From Hyphomicrobiales bacterium (GTDB taxonomy: Bacteria; Pseudomonadota; Alphaproteobacteria; Rhizobiales; Beijerinckiaceae): a stretch of 7,607 nucleotides of DNA. A program made the position numbers and the translations under genes. The stretch spans positions 22,447 through 30,053 of the forward strand of contig PLUH01000352.1 of NCBI GenBank assembly GCA_003164825.1, read 5' to 3'. Below the pieces are notes generated by a model, which searched no databases, was not told where the DNA came from, and saw nothing but the letters and a program-made list of their open reading frames with translations. Below are positions 7,107 through 7,607 of this stretch, piece after piece. Position 1 is the stretch's first letter. Each line of letters starts with the position of its first letter.

Positions 7107-7607
7107 ATGGCGAAGAGGTTTCTTTCGACACGGCGAAAGCTGCTCAAGGGCGCCGCCGCAACGATCGCCGCCGCCGCCGCGCCTTTCACGATCGGCTCGC
7201 GTGGCCTCGCCCAAGCCGGCCTGCAGCCCGTCAACATGCAGCTCGGCTGGATCACCGGCGGCAACCAGATCGGCGAAGTGGTCGCCAAGCGCCTCGGCTA
7301 TTTCGAGCAGGAGAAAATCGATTTCGCCATCCAGGCCGGAGGGCCGAACATCGATGGCGTCGCGATCGTCGCCTCCGGCCGCTACGAGGTCGGCCAGGTG
7401 TCGTCGAGCCCGTCGCTGATGCTCGCCGCGTCGCAGGGCATTCCGGTGACCTGCTTCGCGGTCGGGGCGCAACAGCACCCTTACGCGTTCTTCTCGCTGC
7501 CGCGCGCGCCGATCCGCACGCCGAAGGACATGATCGGGCGCAAGATCGGCGTTCAGGCGACGGGACAGATTCTGCTTGCGGCGCTCCTGCGCAAGAACGG
7601 CATCCCC
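7107..7607 (+). CDS. Tat-exported ABC transporter substrate-binding protein (NMT1/SsuA-like), 3'-truncated
   Basis: The frame is open from ATG 7107 to the right edge, 167 codons without a stop. GGAG at 7095-7098 with an eight-base spacer supports this start. The N-terminus carries a twin-arginine signal: STRRKLLKG at 7-15 (T-R-R-K-L-L-K, with Leu in the usual Phe position), an alanine-rich core to about 29, and a likely cleavage site after AQA (residues 35-37). The mature part resembles the periplasmic-binding-protein fold of NMT1/THI5-like and SsuA/TauA/NrtA proteins: VNMQLGWITGGNQIGEVVAKRLGYF, then FAIQAGGPNIDGVAIVASGRYEVG and TPKDMIGRKIGVQATGQILL. Members bind sulfonates, taurine, nitrate, pyrimidine precursors or other small solutes; the visible part does not identify which. 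Divergent pairing with a LysR gene suggests regulated uptake, with permease and ATPase genes expected downstream. Confidence 0.88.
   Translation, partial: MAKRFLSTRRKLLKGAAATIAAAAAPFTIGSRGLAQAGLQPVNMQLGWITGGNQIGEVVAKRLGYFEQEKIDFAIQAGGPNIDGVAIVASGRYEVGQVSSSPSLMLAASQGIPVTCFAVGAQQHPYAFFSLPRAPIRTPKDMIGRKIGVQATGQILLAALLRKNGIP

Noticed and set aside
6971..7288. N-terminal extension of the LysR frame to about 415 residues
   Set aside because: The added residues are not LysR-like and would overlap the Tat signal region of the divergent gene on the opposite strand. Starting at 6970 gives the family's normal length and N-terminus.
7093..7419. A 108-codon plus-strand frame starting at ATG 7093
   Set aside because: It overlaps the binding-protein gene in another frame and is Arg/Ser/Pro-rich without a domain. 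Its ATG partly overlaps the GGAG ribosome site used by ATG 7107.

Overview
The window looks like chromosomal DNA of a GC-rich alphaproteobacterium, probably of the Hyphomicrobiales (Rhizobiales: Bradyrhizobium, Methylocystis or Beijerinckia-like lineages). This is inferred from base composition, strong G/C third-position bias in every gene, and recalled similarity of the protein families; no marker gene is present to fix the genus. I see no tRNA, rRNA, CRISPR array, insertion sequence or phage gene.

Layout, left to right. (1) 2-1771 (+): the C-terminal 589 codons of a large six-hairpin (alpha/alpha toroid) glycosidase-like protein whose start lies outside the window. (2) 1871-3703 (-): a YddA/SbmA-like ABC half-transporter, membrane domain fused to an ATPase domain, convergent with gene 1. 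Its ATPase domain has lost nearly every catalytic motif while the frame stays open. (3) 3860-5995 (+): a GH3 beta-glucosidase of the BglX type without a signal peptide, divergent from the transporter. (4) 6041-6970 (-): a LysR-type regulator, convergent with the GH3 gene. (5) 7107-7607 (+): the N-terminal 167 codons of a Tat-exported NMT1/SsuA-like ABC substrate-binding protein, divergent from the regulator and running off the right edge. Genes fill nearly all of the sequence; no gene-free stretch exceeds 160 bp.

The left three genes may form a carbohydrate neighbourhood (two glycoside-active enzymes flanking a membrane protein), but their orientations alternate, so they are not one operon and the functional link is only suggested. 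The right two genes form the classic LysR-regulator/divergent-target pair and probably control uptake of a small organic solute; the remaining ABC genes should follow to the right.

The most unusual feature is the degenerate ATPase domain of the YddA-like protein. The rest is fairly ordinary accessory metabolism, and I do not see a convincing new multi-gene system.
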